Assembly: GCF_002220365.1 (NCBI RefSeq)
Contig: NZ_MTHB01000110.1
Location: 124,001 to 188,000 of the forward strand
DNA from: Caballeronia sordidicola
GTDB taxonomy: Bacteria > Pseudomonadota > Gammaproteobacteria > Burkholderiales > Burkholderiaceae
Direction of reading: 5' to 3'
Length of the DNA: 64,000 nt
Below the pieces are notes generated by a model. That model was given only the letters and a program-made list of their open reading frames with translations, was not told the DNA's origin and ran no database searches. The position numbers were made by a program, and so were the translations under genes. This document shows, in pieces, positions 53,003 through 62,901 of this stretch (position 1 is the first letter of the stretch; every line of letters starts with the position of its first letter).

Positions 53003-55144
53003 ATGGCAAGTCCGAGCACTTTTAAACTTCGGATCGAGGGAATGGATTGCGGAGCCTGCGCGGTCAAGATCGAGAACGCAATGAAGCGACTGCCGGGCGT
53101 CAGTGATATCAACGTGAGTTACGCTCAGGAGAGCCTGAGCCTTACGCTCGACGGAGATCGTACGTCGCCGGAAAGCATTGAGACCAGGATCAAGGCGCTT
53201 GGCTTTACCCCGTTATCGAACGCACAACGTAAATCCTCGGCGGCAGCGGACGCAGATGAGCCCAACGCGCCGACATGGTGGCGTACCCGGAAAGGGCGAC
53301 TTGCGCTGTTCACGGGTGCGATGTTCGCGACCGCGTTCGCATTGGCCCAAATCGACCCGCAGGTAGGGCAATGGGCGTATTCGATCGCGGCGCTGGTCAG
53401 TATTGTTCCGGTGTTAAAGCGGGTCTATGCGGGTGCAATTTCCGGTACCCCGTTCAGCATCGAGACGCTCATGTCGGTGGCGGCGCTCGGTGCTGTTGCA
53501 ATCGGTGCGGCGCAAGAGGCTGCCGTTGTCATCTTTCTGTTCGCGGTCGGCGAATTGCTCGAAACGATTGCGGCCGGCCGGGCGCGCAGCGCGATCGAAT
53601 CATTAATGAACCTGACGCCTCGCGAGGCACTGCGCGACCGGGATGGCAAGCTCGAAAAAGTATCGGCTGAAGACTTGCTGGTCGGAGACATTGTGATCGT
53701 GCGCCCTGGCGATCGTGTGCCGTCTGACGGCCGAGTGATCGACGGAATATCCCAAGTAGATGAGGCACCGATAACGGGTGAGTCCGTACCGGTGCCCAAA
53801 GAAGCTGGAGCACGCGTGTTCGCCGGCAGCATCAACGCGAATGGAGAGTTGCGAGTCGAGATTACACGCATTGCTGCTGATAACAAGATCGCCCGCATTA
53901 TTCAAATGGTTGAGGAGGCACAGGGATCGAAAGCCCCGACAGCCCGACTGATCGATCGCTTCAGCGCAAAGTACACGCCGGGCGCAATGCTGTTTGCGCT
54001 TCTGGTCGCCGTGGTGCCACCCCTCGCTTTCGACGGAGACTGGGTGACTTGGATCTATCGGGGTCTCGCAACGCTATTGATCGCTTGTCCTTGCGCGCTC
54101 GTCATCTCCACGCCTGCCGCAATCGCATCCGGCCTAGCGGCCGGAGCCAGGCTCGGTTTGCTGATCAAAGGTGGCGCAGCGCTTGAAACACTCGGCAAAG
54201 TGAAAACGGTCGCATTCGATAAAACGGGAACCCTCACCCAGGGTCGCCCGCGGGTGACCGACATTGTGCCGATTGAGGGTGATGAGGAGACTGTTCTCGC
54301 AAGAGCGGCGGCGGTTGAGCGCAAAACAAACCATCCACTTGGGATCGCCATCGTCGAAGCAGCGATGGCGCGCGGGCTTGCGCTTCCTTCGAGCTTCGGG
54401 GGTGCAATGGCGACACCGGGCAAGGCTGTGACCGTACGATTGAAGGATGGCTTTGCCTCCGTCGGGTCGCCGCGATACGCAGCGGAGCATGCATCGTTAG
54501 ATGACCGAGTGGCGCACTCCATTGCCCAGTTGGAGGACCAAGGAAAAACCGTCGTCGTGCTGCTTTCGGGCAAGCGAGTGGATGCGCTTATCGCGTTACG
54601 GGATGAGCCGCGGGATGACGCGGTCATGGCGGTTGCGAGATTGAAGTCGATGGGCATCGCTACCGTCATGCTGACTGGGGATAACCAGCGAACAGCGAAC
54701 GCGATCGGTGCAACGATTGGAATCAGCGCGAAAGCAGCGCTGTTGCCCGATGAAAAACTCGCGGAAATCGCTTTGTTGAAGAAGGCAGGGCCTGTCGCCA
54801 TGGTCGGCGACGGCATCAACGACGCGCCCGCACTCGCGGCCGCATCGGTCGGTGTGGCCATGGGTGGAGGAACCGAGGTGGCGCTCGAGACTGCCGAAGT
54901 CGCCTTGCTCCGCAATCGCGTCATGGGTGTGGCCGATCTTATCGAATTGTCCAAGGCGACCCTCGGAAACATCTGGCAGAACATTGGGCTGGCGCTGGGG
55001 CTCAAAGCGATTTTTCTTGCCACGACGGTATTGGGTGTGACCACCTTGTGGATGGCGATTCTCGCGGACACGGGTGCAACTGTTCTTGTGACCGCCAATG
55101 CGTTGCGCTTGCTCCGTCACGGTCGCTCGCAGCAGGCACGCTAG
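53003..55144 (+). CDS. cadA: Heavy-metal P1B-type ATPase (Cd/Pb/Zn exporter)
   Basis: 713 residues. The N-terminal metal-binding domain has GMDCGACAVKIENAM (CxxC), followed by a linker and eight expected helices. P-type motifs are ITGESVP (actuator), IACPCALVISTPAA (the Cys-Pro-Cys translocation site), DKTGTLTQGRP (the phosphorylated Asp), TGDNQ and VGDGINDAPALA. It exports Cd, Pb or Zn from the cytosol. The adjacent cadR and operator give metal-dependent expression. Gene symbol cadA or zntA would both fit. Confidence 0.9.
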   Translation: MASPSTFKLRIEGMDCGACAVKIENAMKRLPGVSDINVSYAQESLSLTLDGDRTSPESIETRIKALGFTPLSNAQRKSSAAADADEPNAPTWWRTRKGRLALFTGAMFATAFALAQIDPQVGQWAYSIAALVSIVPVLKRVYAGAISGTPFSIETLMSVAALGAVAIGAAQEAAVVIFLFAVGELLETIAAGRARSAIESLMNLTPREALRDRDGKLEKVSAEDLLVGDIVIVRPGDRVPSDGRVIDGISQVDEAPITGESVPVPKEAGARVFAGSINANGELRVEITRIAADNKIARIIQMVEEAQGSKAPTARLIDRFSAKYTPGAMLFALLVAVVPPLAFDGDWVTWIYRGLATLLIACPCALVISTPAAIASGLAAGARLGLLIKGGAALETLGKVKTVAFDKTGTLTQGRPRVTDIVPIEGDEETVLARAAAVERKTNHPLGIAIVEAAMARGLALPSSFGGAMATPGKAVTVRLKDGFASVGSPRYAAEHASLDDRVAHSIAQLEDQGKTVVVLLSGKRVDALIALRDEPRDDAVMAVARLKSMGIATVMLTGDNQRTANAIGATIGISAKAALLPDEKLAEIALLKKAGPVAMVGDGINDAPALAAASVGVAMGGGTEVALETAEVALLRNRVMGVADLIELSKATLGNIWQNIGLALGLKAIFLATTVLGVTTLWMAILADTGATVLVTANALRLLRHGRSQQAR

Positions 55145-55290
55145 GCTCGCATCGGAAGGTCGAATTTGGCGGGCGGCCGCGCTTCGTACATCGATGCTCT
55201 TTGCTCGCGCATCGAGCATCCGATTCTCTGTCCGACGCTTGGCGATGGCCGTTGTAAGATGCGCGCACAATTCTCCCAGGATGGCAGTTT

Positions 55291-56529
55291 ATGGACGCTC
55301 CTCCGGTCATAGCGCCGCGCTCCGGCCGATTACTCGATGTGTTCGATGTTCTGAAAGCTTTTCTGAAGTTGGGTCTGACGTCGTTCGGGGGGCCGATCGC
55401 CCATCTCGGGTATTTCCGTCGTGAGTTCGTCGAGCGGCGTCGCTGGCTCGACGACGAGGCCTACACCGATCTGGTGGCGCTGTGTCAATTTCTGCCGGGC
55501 CCCGCCAGCAGTCAAGTGGGATTTTCCATCGGCCTGATGCGGGCGGGCTGGCTCGGCGGTTTAGCTGCCTGGTGTGGTTTCACGTTGCCGTCCGTGCTGT
55601 TGCTCATCGGCTTTGCTGCGGTCGCCCCCGACCTCGGCAGTGCCGCTGGGCAAGGCCTGATCCACGGCCTAAAGCTAGTGGCTGTCGCGGTGGTCGCGCA
55701 AGCAGTGTGGGATATGGCACGGCGCTTGTGCCCGGATCGCCAGCGGGCGGCCATCGCCCTTATCGCAATCGGTGTGCTTGCCGTTTTGACAACGGTATAT
55801 GCACAGTTGTTGGTCATAGCACTCGGAGCGCTGCTCGGCGTCGTCTTTTGCAGATCGGAAGGCGCGCAAAGAGGTCACGAGCCGCAGCCGGTGGTTGCGA
55901 CATTGCGCGTCTCACGCGTGGTCGGGTGGGGCGCGCTCGCGCTTTTTTTCGTTCTTCTATTCGGACTTCCGGCCCTGCTCACTCTGCAGCATGCGCGCAG
56001 CATTCAGATGTTCGACGCTTTCTACCGTTCAGGCGCGCTTGTGTTCGGCGGCGGCCACGTCGTCTTGCCTTTACTGCAGCAGCGAACGGTCGCCACGGGA
56101 TGGGTTGCGTCTAGCGATTTTCTAGCCGGCTATGGTGCGGCTCAAGCTGCACCGGGGCCGCTGTTCACCTTCGCAGCGTTTCTCGGGTGGATGATGTCTG
56201 AAGCACCGCATCGGTGGGCGGGCGCCGCGCTAGCCACAGTCGGTATCTTTCTGCCTGGTCTTCTACTAGTGATCGCCGCACTTCCTCACTGGCAAGCACT
56301 GCGCTCGCGCCCTGCCACGGCGGCGATGCTGAGCGGCGTGAACGCGGCGGTCGTCGGCTTGCTGGCTGCAGCGCTCTATACGCCGGTATGGACAAGTGCG
56401 GTTCTTTCAAGCGTTGACTTTGCGATCTCAGCAGTCTGTTTTCTACTGCTGACGCGTTGGAAGGTCCCGCCGCTTGTCGTGGTCGTCCTGTGTGCATTCG
56501 CTGGAATTGCCGAGTTCGCCTTGCGCTGA
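55291..56529 (+). CDS. chrA: Chromate transporter ChrA, two-domain
   Basis: 412 residues with two CHR domains. The first has FLKLGLTSFGGPIAHLGYFRREFVERRRW (split at about 25-53) and CQFLPGPASSQVG. The second has FYRSGALVFGGGHVVLPLLQQR and GYGAAQAAPGPLFTFAAFLG. Ten to twelve helices are expected. Members pump chromate out of the cell. The gene lies about 150 bases after cadA with no ChrB regulator beside it. It may share induction with metal stress or have its own promoter. Confidence 0.88.
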   Translation: MDAPPVIAPRSGRLLDVFDVLKAFLKLGLTSFGGPIAHLGYFRREFVERRRWLDDEAYTDLVALCQFLPGPASSQVGFSIGLMRAGWLGGLAAWCGFTLPSVLLLIGFAAVAPDLGSAAGQGLIHGLKLVAVAVVAQAVWDMARRLCPDRQRAAIALIAIGVLAVLTTVYAQLLVIALGALLGVVFCRSEGAQRGHEPQPVVATLRVSRVVGWGALALFFVLLFGLPALLTLQHARSIQMFDAFYRSGALVFGGGHVVLPLLQQRTVATGWVASSDFLAGYGAAQAAPGPLFTFAAFLGWMMSEAPHRWAGAALATVGIFLPGLLLVIAALPHWQALRSRPATAAMLSGVNAAVVGLLAAALYTPVWTSAVLSSVDFAISAVCFLLLTRWKVPPLVVVVLCAFAGIAEFALR

Positions 56530-56762
56530 GCGGATACCCATTCGATGAAGCTCTCCGAGCACGTTTGTTATTGTCAACAATTCAGCTCTGTTGGTCGAAT
56601 AACCGATTCTGGCCGGCTCGCGACTGTAGCGTTCGGCCCATCCGCGAATTAATCGTGGATCAGTGGTTACCGTTCCAACGAGTGTTGTCCGGCAGAACCG
56701 ACGATGGGTGATCGACAAACCCAGACTTCAACGGGGCCCGGCAGCCTCGGTCGATCATTCAT

Positions 56763-57779
56763 TCACGCGTTGCGTGGGCTACATTGCTTGCGCTGTCGCT
56801 TTTCGCGGTACATGGCTGCATCTGCCAACTCTAACGCTTGATCGACCGACATAAATCTGACGGCAATTACACCAGCGCTCACGCCCGCATATTCCACGGC
56901 GCTGCCACCGAGGGCGTAGAGACCGCGAGTTATCTCTGAAGCACGTTTCTGCAATTGGTCCGCTGCGCCGTGCGCCTTCTTTGCAGCGGCCGGGCCAGGA
57001 CCAACCAAGGCGAATTCATCACCACCAACGCGTGCCAGCATGTCAGTGTCGCGCGTAATTCCAGCAAGGCGCTGTGCACATTCGCTCAGGAAGTGATCAC
57101 CGGCTACGTGCCCATATGAATCGTTAATGCCCTTGAAGTCGTCGAGGTCGAAGATTCCGACGATGACATACGATCCGTCCCTCGCCGCGCGCGCCAATAG
57201 CCTGCCGAGCTCGCCGTGTAGAGCCCGCCTGTTAGGCAGACCGGTGAGGGAGTCGGTCAACGCGAAGTTTGCGAGGTATTCATTCGACCGCTTCAACTCC
57301 CCTAGCAATCGCTCTCGCTCAACGTGCTGGCTGATCAGCTTCGAAAATATGTTCAAGGCGCTTAGTGCTTGCGGACCGAGCGTCTGGCTACGCTTGCTTG
57401 CCCCACATAACGTACCGATCACCGAGCCATTGCTGGCGCGAACGGCCGCACTAACATATGTCTCGATCCCGAGATCCCTCGCAGCTTGCGAATCGCCCCA
57501 AATCTCGCTCACGTTGGACGTAAAACGGCGTCCTTCTTCTATGCAACGCTTGCATAGCGTATCGGACCATGGAACGGTCAGTCCTTCCGGTATAAAAAGT
57601 TCGCCAGCGTTCCTCGCATAGTCGACGCACTGCACCCCTGCCTCTTCATCGATCGAGGTCAGGTACAAGGACTCAAGGCCGCTGATCAGTTCGAGCATTT
57701 CCAGCAACGGCCTTGCGAGTTGCTCCAGACTCTCGGCTGATGCGACCGACTCCGACAAGCGTTCAAGCATCAACTCCAT
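56763..57779 (-). CDS. GAF-GGDEF diguanylate cyclase
   Basis: 338 residues. A GAF domain (about 15-160: LVPWSDTLCKRCIEEGRRF-type features such as TVPWSDTLCKRC and NGSVIGTLCGAS) precedes a GGDEF domain (about 178-335) starting DSLTGLPNRRALHGEL. The active site is RVGGDEFALV, and an I-site, RDTD, lies five residues before GGDEF, so product inhibition by c-di-GMP is likely. There are no membrane helices. It should make c-di-GMP in the cytosol in response to a small ligand or redox state. The gene stands alone. Confidence 0.9.
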   Translation of the reverse strand: MELMLERLSESVASAESLEQLARPLLEMLELISGLESLYLTSIDEEAGVQCVDYARNAGELFIPEGLTVPWSDTLCKRCIEEGRRFTSNVSEIWGDSQAARDLGIETYVSAAVRASNGSVIGTLCGASKRSQTLGPQALSALNIFSKLISQHVERERLLGELKRSNEYLANFALTDSLTGLPNRRALHGELGRLLARAARDGSYVIVGIFDLDDFKGINDSYGHVAGDHFLSECAQRLAGITRDTDMLARVGGDEFALVGPGPAAAKKAHGAADQLQKRASEITRGLYALGGSAVEYAGVSAGVIAVRFMSVDQALELADAAMYREKRQRKQCSPRNA

Positions 57780-58418
57780 GTGGACCTCTGTTTGTCTGCA
57801 TTACACTTTCTATTCAGGCTCGTTCGCGGTCAGTATCGACGCGACTCCTCCGCCAGAATTTCTCGGCAGGCTCAGCGCACTGAGTCGACTTAGTATATTT
57901 GAATGCAGGCATTCCAGACCAGAACGCCTCGATTGTCGGCGATCCGAGCGGCGGAGTTGAACATCTCAAACTGGGCGGCCACCGTCTGTCTAAGAGGGAA
58001 GCGGCCCTGGAGGTACGCCGCGTTATGCAAGGTTGAGATCAACCTCTTCGCCAAGACGACGGCCCGAACGAATCCCAAAGCAGTAACACACGATCAAAAA
58101 GCGAATCATGAGCTCGGGGTCGATGAAAGGATCAGATACCACGTACGACTGTAGTGAGGCGTCAATGCCCTCGTAAGCCGGTACGCTCAACGTACCGGTC
58201 GACCTGGCGCAACAGATGTGCTTGCGGCACGTGATGACCAAATGGACCGGCTCACACCGAGATTGAACGGGCGCAATGACTCGGTTGGTGTTGCTTGATC
58301 CCGAGCGCTTCGACATCGGGCCTTGCTACCGGCCCGTTTCACACACAAGAAATCGAATACGCCCGGAGTGGCTCGTGACAGGCTCTCGGAGAGGTAAAGG
58401 ACGTGTTGTCGTGTCCCG
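57780..58418. other. Gene-poor region with an insertion-sequence scar
   Basis: 639 bases lie between the GAF-GGDEF gene and the mmsB stop. Apart from the transposase remnant at 58023-58205, no gene was recognised. Short frames on the plus strand near 57900-58150 run opposite the remnant. Confidence 0.45.
58023..58205 (-). pseudogene. Transposase remnant (DUF772/IS5-like N-terminal part)
   Basis: The translated end FIDPELMIRFLIVCYCFGIRS followed by GRRLGEEVDLNLA matches the conserved N-terminal block of DUF772-type transposases (commonly PSIDPELMIRMLIVGYCFGIRS and RRLCEEVHLNLAYRWF). The frame then hits a stop, and what follows is not transposase-like, so the element is decayed. It marks an old insertion next to the metal-resistance and sugar regions. 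No inverted repeats were found. Confidence 0.6.
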
Positions 58419-59573
58419 TCAGCCGCGGTTACGGTTGTAGACATCAAGAAACACCGCCGCCAACAAGACCGTCCCCTTGATCACTTGCTGGTAATCAATG
58501 CCAATGCCCATGATCGACATGCCGTTGTTCATCACGCCCATGATGAAAGCGCCGATCACCGCGCCCACCACCTTGCCCACGCCCCCGGAGGCCGATGCTC
58601 CGCCGATGAAACAGGCCGCGATCACATCTAGCTCGAAGCCGAGGCCAGCCTTCGGCGTTGCCGTGTTCAGGCGTGCCGCGAAAATCAGACCCGCCACTGC
58701 CGCCAATACTCCCATGTTCACAAAGGTCAGGAAAGACAGACGCGCGGTGTTCACGCCCGACAGACGCGTCGCCTTCTCGTTGCCGCCCAGCGCATAGATA
58801 CGGCGACCGATCGTCGTGCGATTGGTCACAAACTGGTAAATCAGGATCAGTACGGCCATCAGGATCAACACGTCGGGCAAGCCCTTGTACGTGGAAAGCA
58901 GCCAGCACAAGTACGTGACAGCTCCCGCGAACAACACGTTTTTCAGTGCGAAGAAGGCGACCGGTTCGACGTCCATATCGTGTGCCTGTGCCTTGCGGCG
59001 CTTGCGCACCTCCGCCGCGACCAGCCCCAGCGCCAGGATGATGCCCACGATCAGGGACAGCACCCGGAAGTCCGTGCCGCCGAACGGATCAGGCAGAAAG
59101 CCCGTGCTGATCCGCTGAAATCGCAGCGGGAACGGCCCGACCGATTGGCCTTGCAACAGCGCGAGTGCAAGCCCCTTGAAAATAAGCATCCCTGCCAGCG
59201 TCACGATAAACGACGGAATGCGCGCGTAAGCCACGAACCAGCCCTGCGCCGCACCAATCAACGCTCCCACCAGAAGCGCCACGATGATCGTCGGCACCAC
59301 GGGCCATGAGTACTGCACGATCAGCACCGCGGCCAGGCCGCCGATAAAGCCGCTGACCGATCCGACGGACAGATCGATATAGCCGGCCACGATCACGAGC
59401 AGCATGCCCAGCGCCATCACAATGATGTAGCTGTTCTGCAAAACCAGATTGGTGATGTTCAACGGCTGCATCAGCACGCCGTCGGTCTGGTACTGGAAGA
59501 ACCCCATGATGACGACCAACGACAGCAGCAGGCCGTAGTCGCGCAGATTGTTCTTGAGAAAGCCGAGTTTCAT
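58419..59573 (-). CDS. mmsB: Multiple-sugar ABC transporter permease MmsB/GguB
   Basis: The start at MKLGFLKNNLRDYG gives 384 residues. An earlier Met at 59609 would overlap the ATPase gene. About ten membrane helices include VAGYIDLSVGSVSGFIGGLAA, GGNEKATRLSGVNTARLSF and GGASASGGVGKVVGAVIGAF. Together with ChvE and the ATPase encoded upstream it imports glucose, galactose, xylose, arabinose or related sugars. It is the last gene of chvE-mmsA-mmsB. Confidence 0.88.
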   Translation of the reverse strand: MKLGFLKNNLRDYGLLLSLVVIMGFFQYQTDGVLMQPLNITNLVLQNSYIIVMALGMLLVIVAGYIDLSVGSVSGFIGGLAAVLIVQYSWPVVPTIIVALLVGALIGAAQGWFVAYARIPSFIVTLAGMLIFKGLALALLQGQSVGPFPLRFQRISTGFLPDPFGGTDFRVLSLIVGIILALGLVAAEVRKRRKAQAHDMDVEPVAFFALKNVLFAGAVTYLCWLLSTYKGLPDVLILMAVLILIYQFVTNRTTIGRRIYALGGNEKATRLSGVNTARLSFLTFVNMGVLAAVAGLIFAARLNTATPKAGLGFELDVIAACFIGGASASGGVGKVVGAVIGAFIMGVMNNGMSIMGIGIDYQQVIKGTVLLAAVFLDVYNRNRG

Positions 59574-59601
59574 GAAATGGCCTTGGTTCGATGTAGATAG
59601 G

Positions 59602-61137
59602 TCACGCATGACCGGCGTTCACAATGGCGCGCATGATACGTTCTTGGCTCGCTTCGTTTCGATCGAGCTCGACCACGAGCCGACCTTCGTTCATCACGTA
59701 GATGCGGTCGCACATCCCAAGCAGCTCCGACATTTCGGAAGAAATCATCAGAATTCCTTCGCCCTTGCGCGCCAGCTCGTCGATGATGGTGTAGATCTCG
59801 TATTTGGCCCCGACATCGATACCCCGCGTGGGTTCATCGAGAATCAGCAGACGCGGCTTGGTAAACAGCCACTTGCTCAGCACGACCTTCTGCTGATTGC
59901 CGCCCGAGAGATTGACCACCCGTTGCTGGATGCCCGAACTGCGGATGCGCAACGATTCGCGATACTGCTGCGCAACCTTTGCCTCGGCGTGTTCATCGAT
60001 CACACCGTGATCCGACACTTCGGCGAGGTTGGCGAGCGACACGTTTTTGCGGATTTCCTGCTCGAGGATCAGGCCATACCCCTTGCGATCCTCGGTCACA
60101 TAGGCAATGCCATGCTTGATGGCGCGGCCGATGGTCGATACATCCACTGTCTGGCCGTCGATCAGCACCTGTCCGCTGATCCGCCGGCCATACGAGCGCC
60201 CGAAGATACTCATGGCCAGTTCGGTGCGGCCCGATCCCATCAGTCCGGCGATGCCGACCACTTCGCCCTTGCGCACGTTCAGGTCGATGCCCTTGATGAC
60301 CTCGCGCTCCGAATACTGTTCGTGAAACACGTGCCAGTCGCGGACTTCGAAGATCACGTCGCCGATCTGCGGCTCGCGCTGCGGATAACGGTGTTCCATG
60401 TCACGGCCGACCATGCCGCGAATAATGCGATCCTCGCTGATCTCGCTTGCGGCGCAGTCGAGCGTCTCGATCGTGCTTCCGTCGCGGATGACGGTGATCT
60501 GATCCGCGACCTGTGTAATCTCGTTGAGCTTGTGCGAAATAAGGATGCAGGAAATACCTTGTGCCTGGAGTTCCAGCAGCAGTTTCAGCAGCGCGGCGCT
60601 ATCGGTCTCGTTCAGACTCGCAGTGGGTTCGTCGAGGATGAGCAGCTTCACGCGCTTCGATAGCGCCTTGGCAATTTCCACCAGCTGCTGCTTGCCGACG
60701 CCGAGCTTTCCGACGGTCGCATCGGGCGACTCGTTCAGACCGACGCGCCGCAGCAATTCGCGCGTGCGCTTATGCGCCGCGTGCCAATCGATCACGCCGC
60801 ATTGCGCCAGTTCATTACCAAGGAAAATGTTTTCGGTGATCGAGAGCGTCGGCACCAATGCCAATTCCTGATGAATGATGATGATGCCGCGCTCTTCGCT
60901 ATCGCTGATGTCCGTGAAGCGTTGCACCTGCCCTTCGAAGTGGATTTCCCCCTCGTAGGACCCGTGCGGATACACACCGCTCAGCACCTTCATGAGAGTG
61001 GACTTGCCCGCGCCATTCTCACCGACGATCGCATGGATTTCCCCAGCTTTGACCGTCAGATTGACGTTGTCGAGTGCTTTGACACCCGGAAACGTCTTGG
61101 TGATGCTGCGCATGGACAGGATGGTCTCGTCCGCCAC
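59602..61137 (-). CDS. mmsA: Multiple-sugar ABC transporter ATP-binding protein MmsA/GguA
   Basis: 511 residues with two ABC domains. First domain: [27 protein letters not shown], where the PHGSYEG insert is typical of XylG/GguA, and [13 protein letters not shown]. Second domain: [31 protein letters not shown] and [20 protein letters not shown]. It powers the ChvE-dependent importer. It follows chvE after 89 bases containing a hairpin and precedes mmsB by 28 bases. Confidence 0.9.
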   Translation of the reverse strand: MADETILSMRSITKTFPGVKALDNVNLTVKAGEIHAIVGENGAGKSTLMKVLSGVYPHGSYEGEIHFEGQVQRFTDISDSEERGIIIIHQELALVPTLSITENIFLGNELAQCGVIDWHAAHKRTRELLRRVGLNESPDATVGKLGVGKQQLVEIAKALSKRVKLLILDEPTASLNETDSAALLKLLLELQAQGISCILISHKLNEITQVADQITVIRDGSTIETLDCAASEISEDRIIRGMVGRDMEHRYPQREPQIGDVIFEVRDWHVFHEQYSEREVIKGIDLNVRKGEVVGIAGLMGSGRTELAMSIFGRSYGRRISGQVLIDGQTVDVSTIGRAIKHGIAYVTEDRKGYGLILEQEIRKNVSLANLAEVSDHGVIDEHAEAKVAQQYRESLRIRSSGIQQRVVNLSGGNQQKVVLSKWLFTKPRLLILDEPTRGIDVGAKYEIYTIIDELARKGEGILMISSEMSELLGMCDRIYVMNEGRLVVELDRNEASQERIMRAIVNAGHA

Positions 61138-61176
61138 GCCGTCTCCTGAATTCGTGATGTTTTGCAGGGTCCGCCA

Positions 61177-61202
61177 GCCGGAGCGCGCGTGGCGTCTCCG
61201 GC
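61177..61202 (-). terminator. Hairpin between chvE and mmsA
   Basis: GCCGGAG/CTCCGGC forms a 7-base stem with a 12-base loop in the 89-base gap. It probably keeps chvE mRNA more abundant than the transporter mRNA. Confidence 0.45.
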
Positions 61203-61226
61203 GACAGACTTGGCTTCGATATTGTC

Positions 61227-62288
61227 TTACTTGACCTGCGCTTCCGTGTAGTAGCCGCTGTCAATCAGGATCGGCTTCCAGTTGGAGCCATCCACCAGCA
61301 CCGGATTGAGCAGATACGACGGAACAACCTTCACGCCGTTGTTGTAGGTCTTGGTGTCGGTCACCTCCGGCTGCTTGCCTTGTGCCATTGCGTCGATCAT
61401 CGCAACCGTCACCTTGGCGAGCTGACGCGTGTCCTTGAACACGGTCGAGTACTGCTCGTTGTGCAGGATGGACTTGACCGAAGGAATCTCGGCGTCCTGG
61501 CCGCTGACGATCGGGCACGGCTGCTGAGCCGTGCAATAACCCACACCCTTGACCGACGACAGAATGCCAATGCTCAGACCGTCATACGGGCTCAGCACGG
61601 CGTCGAGCTTGGCATTGCCGTAGTAAGCCGACAGCAGATTGTCCATACGGGCCTGAGCGACGGCGCCATCCCAGCGCAGCGTACCGACCTTGTTCATGCC
61701 AAACTGCTTGCTGCGCACCACCAGCTTGCCGCTCTTGATATACGGATCCAGCACGCTCATCGCGCCGTTATAGAAGAAAAAGGCGTTGTTGTCGTCAGGC
61801 GAACCACCGAACAGTTCGATATTGAACGGGCCTTTACCCTGTTTCAGACCGAGCTTGTCAACAATGGACTGCGCCTGCAGCACACCGACCTTGTAGTTAT
61901 CAAACGTCGCGTAGTAATCGACATCGGCCGTGCCCTTGATCAGGCGATCGTATGCAATAACCTTGATGCCGGCATCGTGCGCCTTTTTGAGCACATCCGT
62001 CAGCGTCGTCCCATCGATTGCAGCGATCACCAGCACCTTCGGCTTCTTGGTGACCATGTTCTCGATCTGCGCGAGCTGATTCGGAATGTCATCGTCGCCA
62101 TACTGGAGATCGGTGGTGTAACCGTCCGCCTGCAGATCCTTGACCATGTTATTGCCATCGGCAATCCAGCGCGCCGACGACTTGGTCGGCATGGACACGG
62201 CAACCAGCCCCTTGCTGTCGGCATGCGCGACACCGATCATTGGCAGCGCCATGACCGCAATCAGGGTTTTCAAGAACAGACGTTTCAT
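61227..62288 (-). CDS. chvE: Sugar-binding protein ChvE
   Basis: 353 residues with a signal peptide ending near VAHAD. The mature part begins [24 protein letters not shown] and continues with [29 protein letters not shown] [33 protein letters not shown] and [17 protein letters not shown]. This is very close to Agrobacterium ChvE as I recall it. ChvE binds several aldoses in the periplasm and feeds MmsA/MmsB; in Agrobacterium it also signals to VirA and chemoreceptors. It is the first gene of the operon. A palindrome overlaps a likely -35 box about 490 bases upstream, so the leader is long. Confidence 0.93.
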   Translation of the reverse strand: MKRLFLKTLIAVMALPMIGVAHADSKGLVAVSMPTKSSARWIADGNNMVKDLQADGYTTDLQYGDDDIPNQLAQIENMVTKKPKVLVIAAIDGTTLTDVLKKAHDAGIKVIAYDRLIKGTADVDYYATFDNYKVGVLQAQSIVDKLGLKQGKGPFNIELFGGSPDDNNAFFFYNGAMSVLDPYIKSGKLVVRSKQFGMNKVGTLRWDGAVAQARMDNLLSAYYGNAKLDAVLSPYDGLSIGILSSVKGVGYCTAQQPCPIVSGQDAEIPSVKSILHNEQYSTVFKDTRQLAKVTVAMIDAMAQGKQPEVTDTKTYNNGVKVVPSYLLNPVLVDGSNWKPILIDSGYYTEAQVK

Positions 62289-62901
62289 TGGTATGTCTCC
62301 TTCGTTGTATGAATGAGTGCCGCTCTGGCCGCGGTCCAGGCGAGCGTATTGTTAAAGCACCGCGGTTTGATCTTGACTAGTCCGTGTCAGGCCCGCATGC
62401 AGGTGGTGTCGATGATGGAACGGAACTCGGCCTTATCAAGCCCCGGCTCGCGCGCACTCAAGCGTGCACCCGTCTTCGGTACAAATTCATCATGCACGGA
62501 AGACCCAGGCGCCATTGGGAAAACGCACTCGCGGCGGCCCGAACGGCCTTGCAGGCTTGCGCCCGGCCACCGTGCGCCTATCTGGCGGCCACTTCACGCG
62601 CGTCGGGGGGATGGTTGCGATAGCCCCTTGTGACGCCGCTGACCCGGCGCCCATTGATGTAATTCGTGTCTCCCGCTCCGGTCTCGCTCGTTTTGATTTT
62701 TGCCCTCTGGTGGGTTGGGAGCAAGTCTACGTCCGGCGTCAGCATGCGTCCAATATAAAAAAACCCTAGCATCGATACCAATTTCGGTATCGTCCATTGC
62801 GCCTTCTACGCCCGCTGCATTGAAATCGGCTAGCTGATTGCAGGGCTAGGCGGTGGGATCGTGTTTGGCCGGATCCAACTAAAGACCCGTTCGACAACGG
62901 A
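62289..62901. other. Long chvE upstream region
   Basis: 613 bases lie between chvE and the methyltransferase gene on the same strand. They include the promoter/operator candidate at 62753-62792. No coding frame with family features was seen. Confidence 0.45.
62753..62792 (-). promoter_or_regulatory. Candidate chvE promoter with ATACC-N6-GGTAT operator
   Basis: On the minus strand TTGGTA (62781-62776) and TTATAT (62758-62753) are 17 bases apart, a good sigma-70 match. The inverted repeat CGATACC/GGTATCG (62773-62792) covers the -35 box. The same ATACC-N6-GGTAT core is found before ytfQ (38088-38103), so one sugar-responsive regulator may control both. Confidence 0.55.

Noticed and set aside
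59548..60663. 371-residue frame opposite mmsA
   Set aside because: Antisense to clear ABC motifs; the Asp/His-rich translation looks like a shadow.
61380..62312. 310-residue frame opposite chvE
   Set aside because: Antisense to a protein with near full-length similarity to ChvE.
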